64,000 bases of DNA from Comamonas sp. NLF-1-9 (lineage in GTDB: Bacteria > Pseudomonadota > Gammaproteobacteria > Burkholderiales > Burkholderiaceae_C). Below, one piece after another: positions 45,994 to 53,559 of this stretch. The translations under genes and the position numbers were made by a program. The notes below the pieces were generated by a model, which was given only the letters and a program-made list of their open reading frames with translations, ran no database searches and had not been told where the DNA came from. The stretch covers positions 744,001 to 808,000 of the forward strand of contig NZ_CP078069.1 in assembly GCF_019195435.1 (NCBI RefSeq), given 5' to 3'. Each line of letters starts with the position of its first letter. Within the stretch, counting starts at the first letter, position 1.

Positions 45994-46479
45994 TTACTTG
46001 GTACCAGGGGTCGAGGTTTCCGGCATGGGCATCCGATCCATCATCATCTGCATCATCGACTCCATCATGGACATGCGCTTGTCCATCATCTGCGGATCGC
46101 ATTGCATATTCGCCGTGCCTGCCGATGACATGCCCGATGCCATCTTCCCGTGCATAGCCCCCATCATGCGCATGCCGTCCTGCATGGTCTTCATGTGTTC
46201 GGCCATCAATGCCTGGCGCTCCTGCGGCGTCTTGGCGGCGGCCATCTTCTCGTGCATGGCCTGCATTTGCCGGTTTATCGCGGCCATGTCGTCCGAGCCC
46301 ATGGCCTGGCCCGGCGATGGCAGTGCCGCTGCCGGCGCTGGCGCTGGCGCCGCGCTTGCCGCAGGGGCGGCAGCGTCCGCCGGGTGGTGATCCTTGTGCT
46401 CGTCCGTGCCTTGTGCCAACACGCCTACGGAGGCGACGGCGATGCAAAGGCCAATCAAAGAGTGGCGAATGTGAATCAT
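45994..46479 (-). CDS. Met-rich periplasmic protein
   Basis: A 161-residue exported protein. The signal peptide ends VGVLAQG near residue 23, followed by an Ala/Pro-rich stretch. The second half is very rich in Met (MKTMQDGMRMMGAMHGKMAS, then MMDKRMSMMESMMQMMMDRM), a layout that binds Cu(I) or Ag(I). It resembles Met-rich periplasmic sponges of copper islands, though I cannot assign a named family. It lies 72 bp downstream of cusF. Confidence 0.8.
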   Translation of the reverse strand: MIHIRHSLIGLCIAVASVGVLAQGTDEHKDHHPADAAAPAASAAPAPAPAAALPSPGQAMGSDDMAAINRQMQAMHEKMAAAKTPQERQALMAEHMKTMQDGMRMMGAMHGKMASGMSSAGTANMQCDPQMMDKRMSMMESMMQMMMDRMPMPETSTPGTK

Positions 46480-46551
46480 GGTGTTTCCTTCCTGCTGTGA
46501 GCAGTGGACTCAGGTTGCCGCAGCCGGCGGCACGGTGCGGTTGCGCCTTGC

Positions 46552-46896
46552 TCAGCGCACGGGCTGGATGTCGGTGACGACCATCTTCCCGCCTTCCTGG
46601 ACGACCACGAACTGCACCTTGTCGCCGGGCTTGAGCTTGGCAAGCTGGCTCTTGTCGCGGACGGTGAAGACCATGGTCATGCCGGGCATGTCCAGGTTCT
46701 TGATGTCCCCATGCTTGAGGGTGACCTTGCCGTTGTCCGCGTCGATCTTCTTGACCTCGCCGTCGGTCATGGCGTCCGATGGTTGGGACATATCCATCTT
46801 TCCGCGATCCATCGTTGCTTGAGCAAAACTGCTGACCGGCATGGCTATGCCCATGGCAAGAGCGGAGATGGCAAGAATGTTTTTGATGGTGTTCAT
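46552..46896 (-). CDS. cusF: CusF-like periplasmic copper chaperone
   Basis: A 114-residue exported protein with a CusF OB-fold domain. The signal peptide ends SSFAQA near residue 26. Ligand pattern: KHGDIKNLDMPGMTMVF, so the His and the two Met of MTM are conserved, while the Trp of E. coli CusF is replaced by Met. This is therefore the second CusF unit of the island, next to the one fused to CusB. It delivers Cu(I)/Ag(I) to the efflux pump. Confidence 0.88.
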   Translation of the reverse strand: MNTIKNILAISALAMGIAMPVSSFAQATMDRGKMDMSQPSDAMTDGEVKKIDADNGKVTLKHGDIKNLDMPGMTMVFTVRDKSQLAKLKPGDKVQFVVVQEGGKMVVTDIQPVR

Positions 46897-46951
46897 GGTG
46901 GCCTCTGTGTGAATGGATGGATCTATGGGCTGGCGCGCTGCACTCAGGCCA

Positions 46952-47449
46952 TCACTTGCGGCCCACCTGGATGGCGCCCTTCATGCCCGCTTCGTAGTGG
47001 CCCGGTATCAGGCAGGCGAAGTTCACGGTGCCCGCCTTGGTGAACTGCCAGACGATCTCACCCTGCGTGCCGGGTGCCAGGGTCAACTTTCCGGGTTCGT
47101 CGTGCTCCATGTCAGGAAACCTCTTCATCTGCTCCAGGTGCTCCAGCAGTTCCTTCTCGGTGCCCAGGCTGAGCTCGTGCTTGACCTGCCCGGCGTTCTT
47201 GACGAGCAGGCGCACGGTCTCGCCGCGTCGAACCTGGATGTTCGACGGCGTGTAGCGCATGTTGTCGCCCATCTCGATAGTGATCGTGCGGCTTGCCTTG
47301 GCAGCCACGCCGGGTTTGCCTATGGCGGTCTCACCACCATCGTCATGACCGTGGCCACCTGCGTGGTTTCCGCTGGCAAACGCGGCCCCTGATGCGGCAA
47401 GCGCAGTCATGGCCAAGAGTTGAGAAACAGTGAACCGGGTGAACTTCAT
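46952..47449 (-). CDS. Periplasmic cupredoxin, CopI-like
   Basis: A 165-residue exported cupredoxin. The signal peptide ends SGAAFASG near residue 27, then a His/Gly-rich stretch (NHAGGHGHDDGG). The blue-copper ligands can be placed at VKHELS (His) and NFACLIPGHYEAGM (Cys, His, Met). It lies 33 bp downstream of the multicopper oxidase stop and can plausibly exchange electrons or copper with it. Family members help copper tolerance in Rubrivivax and relatives. Confidence 0.88.
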   Translation of the reverse strand: MKFTRFTVSQLLAMTALAASGAAFASGNHAGGHGHDDGGETAIGKPGVAAKASRTITIEMGDNMRYTPSNIQVRRGETVRLLVKNAGQVKHELSLGTEKELLEHLEQMKRFPDMEHDEPGKLTLAPGTQGEIVWQFTKAGTVNFACLIPGHYEAGMKGAIQVGRK

Positions 47450-47482
47450 GGACGATCTCCAGTTGAAAATTGATGAGAGAGC

Positions 47483-48895
47483 TCAATGCTCGCCGTGCGA
47501 TGCCGGCTTGCGCACGTTGACTTCGGTCGGTGTTGCCGACTTGCGCGCGCGCGGCATGGACTGCCCGCCCTCGGCGCTGAAGCGCGCGGGCTCGGCCAGA
47601 TTTCCGGTGAACTTGCGCGCCACCGTTCCTTCGGGGTGTTTGAACCATCCTGGGTCTTTGTAGTCCCCGGGCTTTTGATCGCGGCGCACCTTGAGCACGC
47701 TGAACATGCCGCCCATTTCCACCGAGCCAAATGGCCCCTGGCCAGTCATCATGGGGATGGTGTTGTCCGGGATGGGCATTTCCATCTCGGCCATGTCCGC
47801 CATGCCACGCTCGCCCATGGCCATGTAGTCGGGGATGAGGTTGTTGATCTTCTTGGCCAGGCCGCTGTGGTCCACGCCGATGAGCGTGGGCACGTTATGG
47901 CCCATGGCGTTCATGGTGTGGTGACTCTTGTGGCAGTGGAAGGCCCAATCGCCCTCCTCGTCGGCCACGAACTCGATCTGGCGCATCTGGCCCACCGCCA
48001 CATCGGTGGTCACCTCGGGCCAGCGTGCGCTCTTGGGCGTGGGGCCGCCATCGGTACCCGTGACAACGAACTCGTGACCATGCACATGCATCGGATGATT
48101 GGTCATGGAGAGATTGCCGATGCGGATGCGGACCTTGTCATTGAGACGGACATTCAAGGAATCGATGCCCGGAAAGATGCGGCTGTTCCACGTCCACATA
48201 TTGAATTCCGTCATTTCCGCGACCTTGGGCGTCGCGGCTCCGGGCTCAATGTCATAGGCGCTGAGCAGGAAGCAGAAGTCCCGCTGCACCTCGTCGATCA
48301 ACGGATGCCTGGCCTTGGGGTGCGTAACCCAGAAACCCATCATGCCCATGGCCATCTGCACCATCTCGTCCGCATGAGGGTGGTACATGAAGGTGCCGGG
48401 CCGGCGCGCCACGAACTCATAGACAAAGGTTTCACCTGACTGGATGGTCGGCTGAGTCAAGCCGGCAACACCATCCATGCCATTGGGCAGGCGCTGCCCA
48501 TGCCAGTGGATGCTGGTGTGTTCAGGCAGTTTGTTGGTGACGAAGATGCGCACACGATCGCCTTCCACCACCTCGATCGTGGGGCCAGGGCTCTGGCCGT
48601 TGTAACCCCACAGGTGGGCCTTCATGCCCGGCGCCATCTCACGTACCACGGGCTCGGCCACCAAGTGGAACTCCTTGACACCCTGGTTCATGCGCCACGG
48701 CAGGGTCCAGCCGTTGAGCGTCACCACGGGGTTGTACGGCCGACCGGAATTGGGCACGAGCGGCGCCATGGTGTCCGGGCTGGACTGAATCACCGGTTCG
48801 GGCAGGGCCGCCATCGCCACGCGGCTGACCGAGCTGGCAGCCACCGCGCCACCGGCGATGCCGGCGAACTTGAAAAAATCTCTTCTAGATGTCAT
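47483..48895 (-). CDS. TAT-exported multicopper oxidase
   Basis: A 470-residue periplasmic oxidase of the CopA/CueO type. The TAT signal is TSRRDFFKFAGIAGGAVAAS. The four copper-site clusters are IHWHGQRLPNGMDG, MYHPHADEMVQM, NHPMHVHGHEF and WAFHCHKSHHTMNAMGHNV. The long Met-rich central insert of plasmid CopA proteins is absent. It oxidises Cu(I) to the less toxic Cu(II). ATG at 48895 starts the TAT peptide. It lies 16 bp after the TolC-type gene. Confidence 0.92.
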   Translation of the reverse strand: MTSRRDFFKFAGIAGGAVAASSVSRVAMAALPEPVIQSSPDTMAPLVPNSGRPYNPVVTLNGWTLPWRMNQGVKEFHLVAEPVVREMAPGMKAHLWGYNGQSPGPTIEVVEGDRVRIFVTNKLPEHTSIHWHGQRLPNGMDGVAGLTQPTIQSGETFVYEFVARRPGTFMYHPHADEMVQMAMGMMGFWVTHPKARHPLIDEVQRDFCFLLSAYDIEPGAATPKVAEMTEFNMWTWNSRIFPGIDSLNVRLNDKVRIRIGNLSMTNHPMHVHGHEFVVTGTDGGPTPKSARWPEVTTDVAVGQMRQIEFVADEEGDWAFHCHKSHHTMNAMGHNVPTLIGVDHSGLAKKINNLIPDYMAMGERGMADMAEMEMPIPDNTIPMMTGQGPFGSVEMGGMFSVLKVRRDQKPGDYKDPGWFKHPEGTVARKFTGNLAEPARFSAEGGQSMPRARKSATPTEVNVRKPASHGEH

Positions 48896-48911
48896 TGCAA
48901 TCTTCTCCGTA

Positions 48912-50330
48912 TCACTGGCCGGCATCGCCGCCGGCTGCGGCGGAAAGACGGGTGCCGGTTGGGCGCCCGATCAGCGAAGCCTGCAAGGCCGCATCGGCCA
49001 GCCAGAACTGCTGCTGCGCATCCATGGCAGCGACAACGGCGCTGACCTGATCGCGCGCATCGGCCAACAACTCGAAGGTGCTGATCAGCATGCCGTTGTA
49101 GAGGAGCTGGTTCTCCTCCGAGATCACCTTGCGCAGCGGCACGACTTCATCGCGGTAGTGGCGCGCCACGTCGTAGGCGGTGCGGTAGGCGGAATAGCTC
49201 TCTCGCAGGTTGGAACCTGCGGAGCGCACCGTGGCTTCGAGATGGTTGGCCGCCGCCAGGGTGCGCGCGTTCATGGACGCGCGTTGCATCCCGCCCCAAT
49301 CAAAGATGGGCAGGCGTACCGCGATTTCCCAGCCGCGCGCGGTAGAGCGGGTTCCACCGGCATTGCCAAAAGTCGTATTGCGCCGCCCGGTGAGCTCGAT
49401 ATCGGTGAAGCTGGTCACCATGTTCAAGCCCTGAGCCTTGGCTGCTACGTCCAGAGTAGCCTGTGCCAGGCGTATGTCCAGGCGCGCCCTGGTGGCCTGC
49501 GATCCGATCTCCTGTGGATCCAGTGGCCGCTTGGGCAGATCAGGCAAGCGCTCGGGTAGCTTGAGCGCCTGCGCCTGCTCTTCATCCAGTCCCAGCAAAC
49601 GAACCAGTTCCTCCCGGCTGGCAGTGACCTGGTGCTGGGCCGCGCTCAACCGGGTGGCGGCGTCGGCATAGAAGGCCTGCTCGCGTGCTCGGGTGATGCG
49701 GTTGAAGTTCCCGACCGCTTGCATGCGCTTGGCCAGCTCCGCGCCCGCCTCCGCGCTGGCATAGACCTGCCTGGCATACTTGAGCGACTGTTGTGCGGCG
49801 ACGGCACGGACCCACGCCTGGCGCACCAGGGTGACCTGATCCACGACTTCGCTGCTCAAACGCAGTTGGGACTGCTCAATGAACTGGTTGGCAATACCGA
49901 TCCGCGACGGCAGCGTCAGCAGATCCAACAAACCAAAGGAAAGCGCACGCGCCAAGGCCAGCTCCGGGCCTGACGTCATGCGCTCAAAGCTGAAAATGGG
50001 GTTGGCAATCCGACCCACCTGTGCGGCGTCGGCGGACTCCGCCCAGCCTTGCGCCAACAACACCTGCAAGGACGGGCTGTTCACCAGCGCCAACTGGACG
50101 GCCTGCGTTTGTCCCAGAGGCTGAGCAAGCAGGGCGTGGGCCGCCTGTGCACGCTGGTTGCGCTCATCCTGGGTCCGAGCCAAGGTGAGCTTGCCCCCAG
50201 TGAAACTGCCCGCTTCGTCGTTCACACGAGTGATGTTCTGGTCAAGGCTGACGCTGGCGCAGCCCGTCAGCACTGCGAGGCCGATGGCGGACAACGCCAG
50301 CTTGGCATGTGTGGCACGCCAGCGCATCAT
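48912..50330 (-). CDS. Second TolC-family lipoprotein channel
   Basis: A 472-residue outer-membrane factor. Signal peptide with lipobox AVLTGCAS near residue 23, so it is lipid-anchored like E. coli CusC. Two TolC repeats with long helices follow (VDQVTLVRQAWVRAVAAQQS and GSNLRESYSAYRTAYDVARH). It is distinct from the CusC-like channel at 39802. Copper islands often pair a TolC-like protein with the multicopper oxidase (CopB-like position), though this is not a CopB. Two adjacent ATG codons at 50330 and 50327 are possible. Confidence 0.88.
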   Translation of the reverse strand: MMRWRATHAKLALSAIGLAVLTGCASVSLDQNITRVNDEAGSFTGGKLTLARTQDERNQRAQAAHALLAQPLGQTQAVQLALVNSPSLQVLLAQGWAESADAAQVGRIANPIFSFERMTSGPELALARALSFGLLDLLTLPSRIGIANQFIEQSQLRLSSEVVDQVTLVRQAWVRAVAAQQSLKYARQVYASAEAGAELAKRMQAVGNFNRITRAREQAFYADAATRLSAAQHQVTASREELVRLLGLDEEQAQALKLPERLPDLPKRPLDPQEIGSQATRARLDIRLAQATLDVAAKAQGLNMVTSFTDIELTGRRNTTFGNAGGTRSTARGWEIAVRLPIFDWGGMQRASMNARTLAAANHLEATVRSAGSNLRESYSAYRTAYDVARHYRDEVVPLRKVISEENQLLYNGMLISTFELLADARDQVSAVVAAMDAQQQFWLADAALQASLIGRPTGTRLSAAAGGDAGQ

Positions 50331-50662
50331 GGTTTGCCTCCGCTGTGATGCCCGGTGTGCGGTTCGTTCGCAGGAGCAGCCTCCCGGGCGGACGCAGGCA
50401 CGCCCGTTTTGATCTCCTTGGCATAGGCGCGCCAACCGCCAATCTGGCCCACGCGGTCATTGGCTTGTTGCCAGGACTGAACCGGCTGATCCGTGTAGAC
50501 CTGGTAGCCGCCGATGGCGGACGAATACCGCAACTGCGTCGGCAGTGCCGCCTTGGAGGCCTCGGCATCCGCCGGGGTTTGCGCAAAGGCGGCTGTGGCA
50601 AGCAACGCCAATGTCCACGGCATGAACGCCCTGGGCGATGGCAGTGGGTAGGAAATGGCCAT
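50327..50662 (-). CDS. Exported protein, first gene of the copper operon
   Basis: A 111-residue protein with a signal peptide (FMPWTLALLATAAFAQTPAD). The mature part contains LRYSSAIGGYQVYTDQPVQS and ANDRVGQIGGWRAYAKEI, and ends HTGHHSGGKP. It has no family I can name, though small proteins of this type precede the TolC and MCO genes in related islands. ATG at 50662 has AGGAG six bases upstream. It is the promoter-proximal gene of the minus-strand run that continues to cusA. Confidence 0.78.
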   Translation of the reverse strand: MAISYPLPSPRAFMPWTLALLATAAFAQTPADAEASKAALPTQLRYSSAIGGYQVYTDQPVQSWQQANDRVGQIGGWRAYAKEIKTGVPASAREAAPANEPHTGHHSGGKP

Positions 50663-50739
50663 GGTCTCCTCTTGATGAGTCTCAAGTTTCACGATGGGGA
50701 GATTCTGGAAGGCCCATGCTTTCATCCAGGTGTTCTGAA

Positions 50740-50755
50740 GATTACTTTTTTGTTA
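50740..50755. promoter_or_regulatory. Candidate copper box (copy 2), divergent promoter
   Basis: GATTACTTTTTTGTTA in the 157-bp region between the divergent copR and the 111-aa gene. Its first 14 bases match the site at 35021 exactly. It has the spacing expected for CopR/CusR half-sites (TTAC-N6-GTTA). Placed here it could control both directions. Confidence 0.5.
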
Positions 50756-50819
50756 TCTCCATGCCAGGCGGCCTCCAAGTCGGCACACTCTCGTAACAGC
50801 ACACCGAAGGAGCGCGCAC

Positions 50820-51503
50820 GTGAAGATATTGATCGTTGAGGACGAACCCAAGACCGGGGCCTACCTGCGCCAGGGATTGAGCGAGGCGGGCTACAGCTGC
50901 GACCTGGTGCCCAATGGCGCGGATGGTCTGCACATGGCCATCCACGGCCAGTACGACCTGGTGATCCTGGACGTCATGCTGCCGGGCCTGAACGGCTGGC
51001 AGGTGCTGCAGTCCCTGCGCGATCGGGGCCTAGAAATGCCCGTACTGTTCCTGACTGCCCGCGATCAGGTGGAGGATCGGGTCAAGGGCCTGGAGCTGGG
51101 GGCCGACGACTATCTCGTCAAGCCGTTCTCGTTTGCCGAGCTGCTAGCCAGGGTGCGGATCATCCTGCGGCGTGGCCATGTCGGCAGCGAAGGCAGCACA
51201 CTGCGCGTGGCCGATCTGGAACTCGATTTGCTGCGCCGCAGGGTGTCCCGCAATGGCAGGCGCGTGGATCTGACGGCCAAGGAGTTCGGACTGCTGGAGC
51301 TGCTGATGCGCCGCCATGGCGAAGTACTGCCGCGCTCGCTCATCGCATCCCAGGTGTGGGACATGAACTTCGATAGCGACACCAACGTCATCGAGGTCGC
51401 CATGCGCCGCCTGCGCGTGAAAATCGATGAAGGCCATCCGGTCAAGCTCATCCAGACCGTGCGCGGTATGGGCTATGTGCTGGACGTGCCGGAGGAGGCC
51501 TGA
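50820..51503 (+). CDS. copR: Copper-responsive OmpR-family regulator, CopR/CusR-like
   Basis: A 227-residue response regulator. The receiver has the acidic pair in [16 protein letters not shown], the phosphoacceptor Asp in [15 protein letters not shown], and Lys in [15 protein letters not shown]. The winged helix has [20 protein letters not shown] and [21 protein letters not shown] at 50820 follows AAGGAG. Its stop directly abuts the GTG of the kinase. Likely activator of the divergent copper operon; CusR and CopR are close relatives and cannot be separated by eye. Confidence 0.93.
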   Translation: MKILIVEDEPKTGAYLRQGLSEAGYSCDLVPNGADGLHMAIHGQYDLVILDVMLPGLNGWQVLQSLRDRGLEMPVLFLTARDQVEDRVKGLELGADDYLVKPFSFAELLARVRIILRRGHVGSEGSTLRVADLELDLLRRRVSRNGRRVDLTAKEFGLLELLMRRHGEVLPRSLIASQVWDMNFDSDTNVIEVAMRRLRVKIDEGHPVKLIQTVRGMGYVLDVPEEA

Positions 51504-52907
51504 GTGCCGGCGCGCGCCCGCTGGGGCAGGCTCCCGCTGACACAGCGCCTGACCCTTTTCTTCACCGTGGTGGCCGCAGCGGTTGTGCTCGGCCTGGGCG
51601 TCATGTTCCTGATCGCAACCGGGCAGCATTTCGTGGCACTCGATCGCATCGCGCTGCAGGACAAGCAGCACCTGATCGAAGAAATCCTGCGCAACGCCCA
51701 TTCGGCGGAGAACGCAGGCTGGCGCCTGGGCGAGGCCTTGAGTTATCACCACGGCCTCTATGCCCGGGTCACGGATGCACAGGGAGAGCTTGTCTTCCAA
51801 TCACAAGGCTTCGCCCCGGATACTCAAAGCGCGCCGGCAGGGCCTGCGATGGGAACGGAGCTGTTCGGTACCTGGGAGCACGGCGGCAGCATCTATCACA
51901 CCTTGCGTTTCGAGGCCGCACCTGCCTATTCGCAGACGGCATTGCGCGTGCTGATTGCGACCGATACGGATCACCACGCACAGTTTCTGCGGGACCTGCG
52001 CCGCGATCTGGCTCTTTACGTGGCCGCCGCCATCGTGGTGTGTGGCCTCTTGTCCTGGCTCGCTGCGCGCCAGGGACTGGCCCCGCTGCGCGAGATGCGA
52101 TCCCGCGCAGCCGCGGTCACCAGCCAGAAACTGACTGAGCGTATGCCCGTGCAGGTCGTGCCAGTGGAGATGGCCGATTTGGCACAAGAACTCAACCGCA
52201 TGCTGGACCGGCTGCAAGAGGATTTTCAGCGCCTGACCGATTTCTCATCGGATCTGGCGCATGAATTACGCACCCCCATCAGCAACTTGCTAACGCAAAC
52301 CCAGGTGGCCCTGACCACCAAGCGCGATGCCGCCACCTACCGCGACATCCTGGCGTCCAACGCCGAGGAGTTCGAGCGGCTGGCGCGCATGGTGGCCGAC
52401 ATGCTCTTCCTGGCCAAAACCGAGCGCGGTGTAGACCTTCCGCACAAGGAACGATTTTCGGCCCGCCAAGATTCCCTGGCCTTGCTGGAGTTCTATGAGG
52501 CCGTCGCAGAGGAAAAGCGCATCCGCTTTCGGCTGGAAGGGGACGGCGACATAGAAGGCGATCGACTAATGTTTCGCCGCGCCCTCAGCAATCTGCTGTC
52601 CAACGCGCTGCGCCACACGCCCGAAGCCGGCACCATCACGGTCTGCATAGCGGGCACCGCGCAATCCACGGTGGTGTCTGTGGAAAACACAGGCCCCGAC
52701 ATTGATCCCAAGATGCTGCCTAGGCTGTTCGACCGCTTCTACCGGGCCGACCCCACCAGGGCGCATCCCGATGCCGAAGGCAGCGGACTGGGCCTGGCCA
52801 TCACCCGTGCCATCGTCCAAGCCCATGGCGGCCATGTCACTGTGACGTCATCCCATGGGCATACATGCTTTGCCCTGGTGTTTCCACACCGCGCGACCCA
52901 GGCATGA
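51504..52907 (+). CDS. copS: Copper sensor kinase, CopS/CusS-like
   Basis: A 467-residue membrane kinase. Two helices at about residues 14-35 and 168-190 enclose a periplasmic sensor that includes AENAGWRLGEALSYHHGLYA. A HAMP region follows. The phospho-His is in SDLAHELRTPISNLL near residue 250. The ATPase has NLLSNALRHTPEAG, ENTGPDIDPKMLPRLFDRFY and GSGLGLAI. GTG start adjoining the copR stop; co-transcribed with copR. Confidence 0.93.
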   Translation: MPARARWGRLPLTQRLTLFFTVVAAAVVLGLGVMFLIATGQHFVALDRIALQDKQHLIEEILRNAHSAENAGWRLGEALSYHHGLYARVTDAQGELVFQSQGFAPDTQSAPAGPAMGTELFGTWEHGGSIYHTLRFEAAPAYSQTALRVLIATDTDHHAQFLRDLRRDLALYVAAAIVVCGLLSWLAARQGLAPLREMRSRAAAVTSQKLTERMPVQVVPVEMADLAQELNRMLDRLQEDFQRLTDFSSDLAHELRTPISNLLTQTQVALTTKRDAATYRDILASNAEEFERLARMVADMLFLAKTERGVDLPHKERFSARQDSLALLEFYEAVAEEKRIRFRLEGDGDIEGDRLMFRRALSNLLSNALRHTPEAGTITVCIAGTAQSTVVSVENTGPDIDPKMLPRLFDRFYRADPTRAHPDAEGSGLGLAITRAIVQAHGGHVTVTSSHGHTCFALVFPHRATQA

Positions 52908-53053
52908 CGCTGGCGGCGACGAAAGCTGTCAGAGATGTCATCCGGCTGTCTAGCTTTTGTTGGGCAAGGGTTTCTACCATGAACACATCTCCTCAGCGCT
53001 GCATCAAAGCGCTGGAGATGCACACCTCAGAGACCCTAGAAAGGATATTGATC

Positions 53054-53407
53054 ATGACTCAACGTCGCCTCTCCCTCTCCGCCGTGATCGCAAGCGTAGC
53101 CGCCGTGGCGGCCCTCGGTCTGCCGGGAATGGCATCGGCGGAATACTGGCACCCTGCCAACAACGAAGCTGGCGTGGTCGTTCACCCCGAACACTTCAAG
53201 AGTGAAAAGACCCGCGAGCAAGTCAGGGCGGAAACCGAAGCCGCGATGCGTCAAGGCCGCTTGTCTTATGGCGAAAGCAATTACCCGCGCGGTGCAGAAG
53301 CAGCACCAGCAGCGTCGAGCAAGACGCGCCAGCAGGTGATCGACGAGATGCGCAACGAGACCGCCGCGCAACGCGAGGCGCGGCGGCTGCTGTATTCGGC
53401 CGGTTAA
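53054..53407 (+). CDS. DUF4148-type exported protein
   Basis: A 117-residue secreted protein. The signal peptide ends GLPGMASAEYWHPANN. The mature part has the DUF4148 pattern (KTREQVRAETEAAMRQGRLS, SYGESNYPRGAEAAP, KTRQQVIDEMRNETAAQREA). Such proteins are widespread in Burkholderiales and often follow stress or metal genes. ATG at 53054 starts the signal peptide. Upstream, two TGTCA repeats (52927-52931 and 52936-52940) could be a regulator site. Confidence 0.8.
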   Translation: MTQRRLSLSAVIASVAAVAALGLPGMASAEYWHPANNEAGVVVHPEHFKSEKTREQVRAETEAAMRQGRLSYGESNYPRGAEAAPAASSKTRQQVIDEMRNETAAQREARRLLYSAG

Positions 53408-53426
53408 TCGAAAAGTCTGCTCGACA

Positions 53427-53531
53427 ATATCGTTGGGCATCTCCGGTCTCCCATGACACCCCGTCGCCGCGCACAGTCGCGGCGATTTGCTTTCCGAACC
53501 GCAGTACGGGCTTTGATGCCGTAGGGCGCCA
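53427..53531 (-). pseudogene. Degraded 3' end of a relaxase gene
   Basis: The minus-strand translation includes KQIAATVRGDGVSWETGD, which parallels GQQLAATVRNSGVSWEIGR at the C terminus of the relaxase encoded at 54774. The DNA also aligns (for example CTCCCATGACACCCC with CTCCCAAGACACCCC). Only about 35 codons are recognisable. It is a leftover of a related element, lying between the DUF4148 gene and the His-tailed transporter. Confidence 0.72.
53464..53493 (+). terminator. Possible terminator after the DUF4148 gene
   Basis: An 8-bp perfect stem TCGCCGCG/CGCGGCGA (53464-53471 with 53478-53485) with a 6-base loop is followed by TTTGCTTT. It lies inside the relaxase-tail remnant, about 56 bp after the stop of the DUF4148 gene. 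Confidence 0.45.
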
Positions 53532-53559
53532 GCCGTGCCACGCATGCGCGTCAGCTCCG

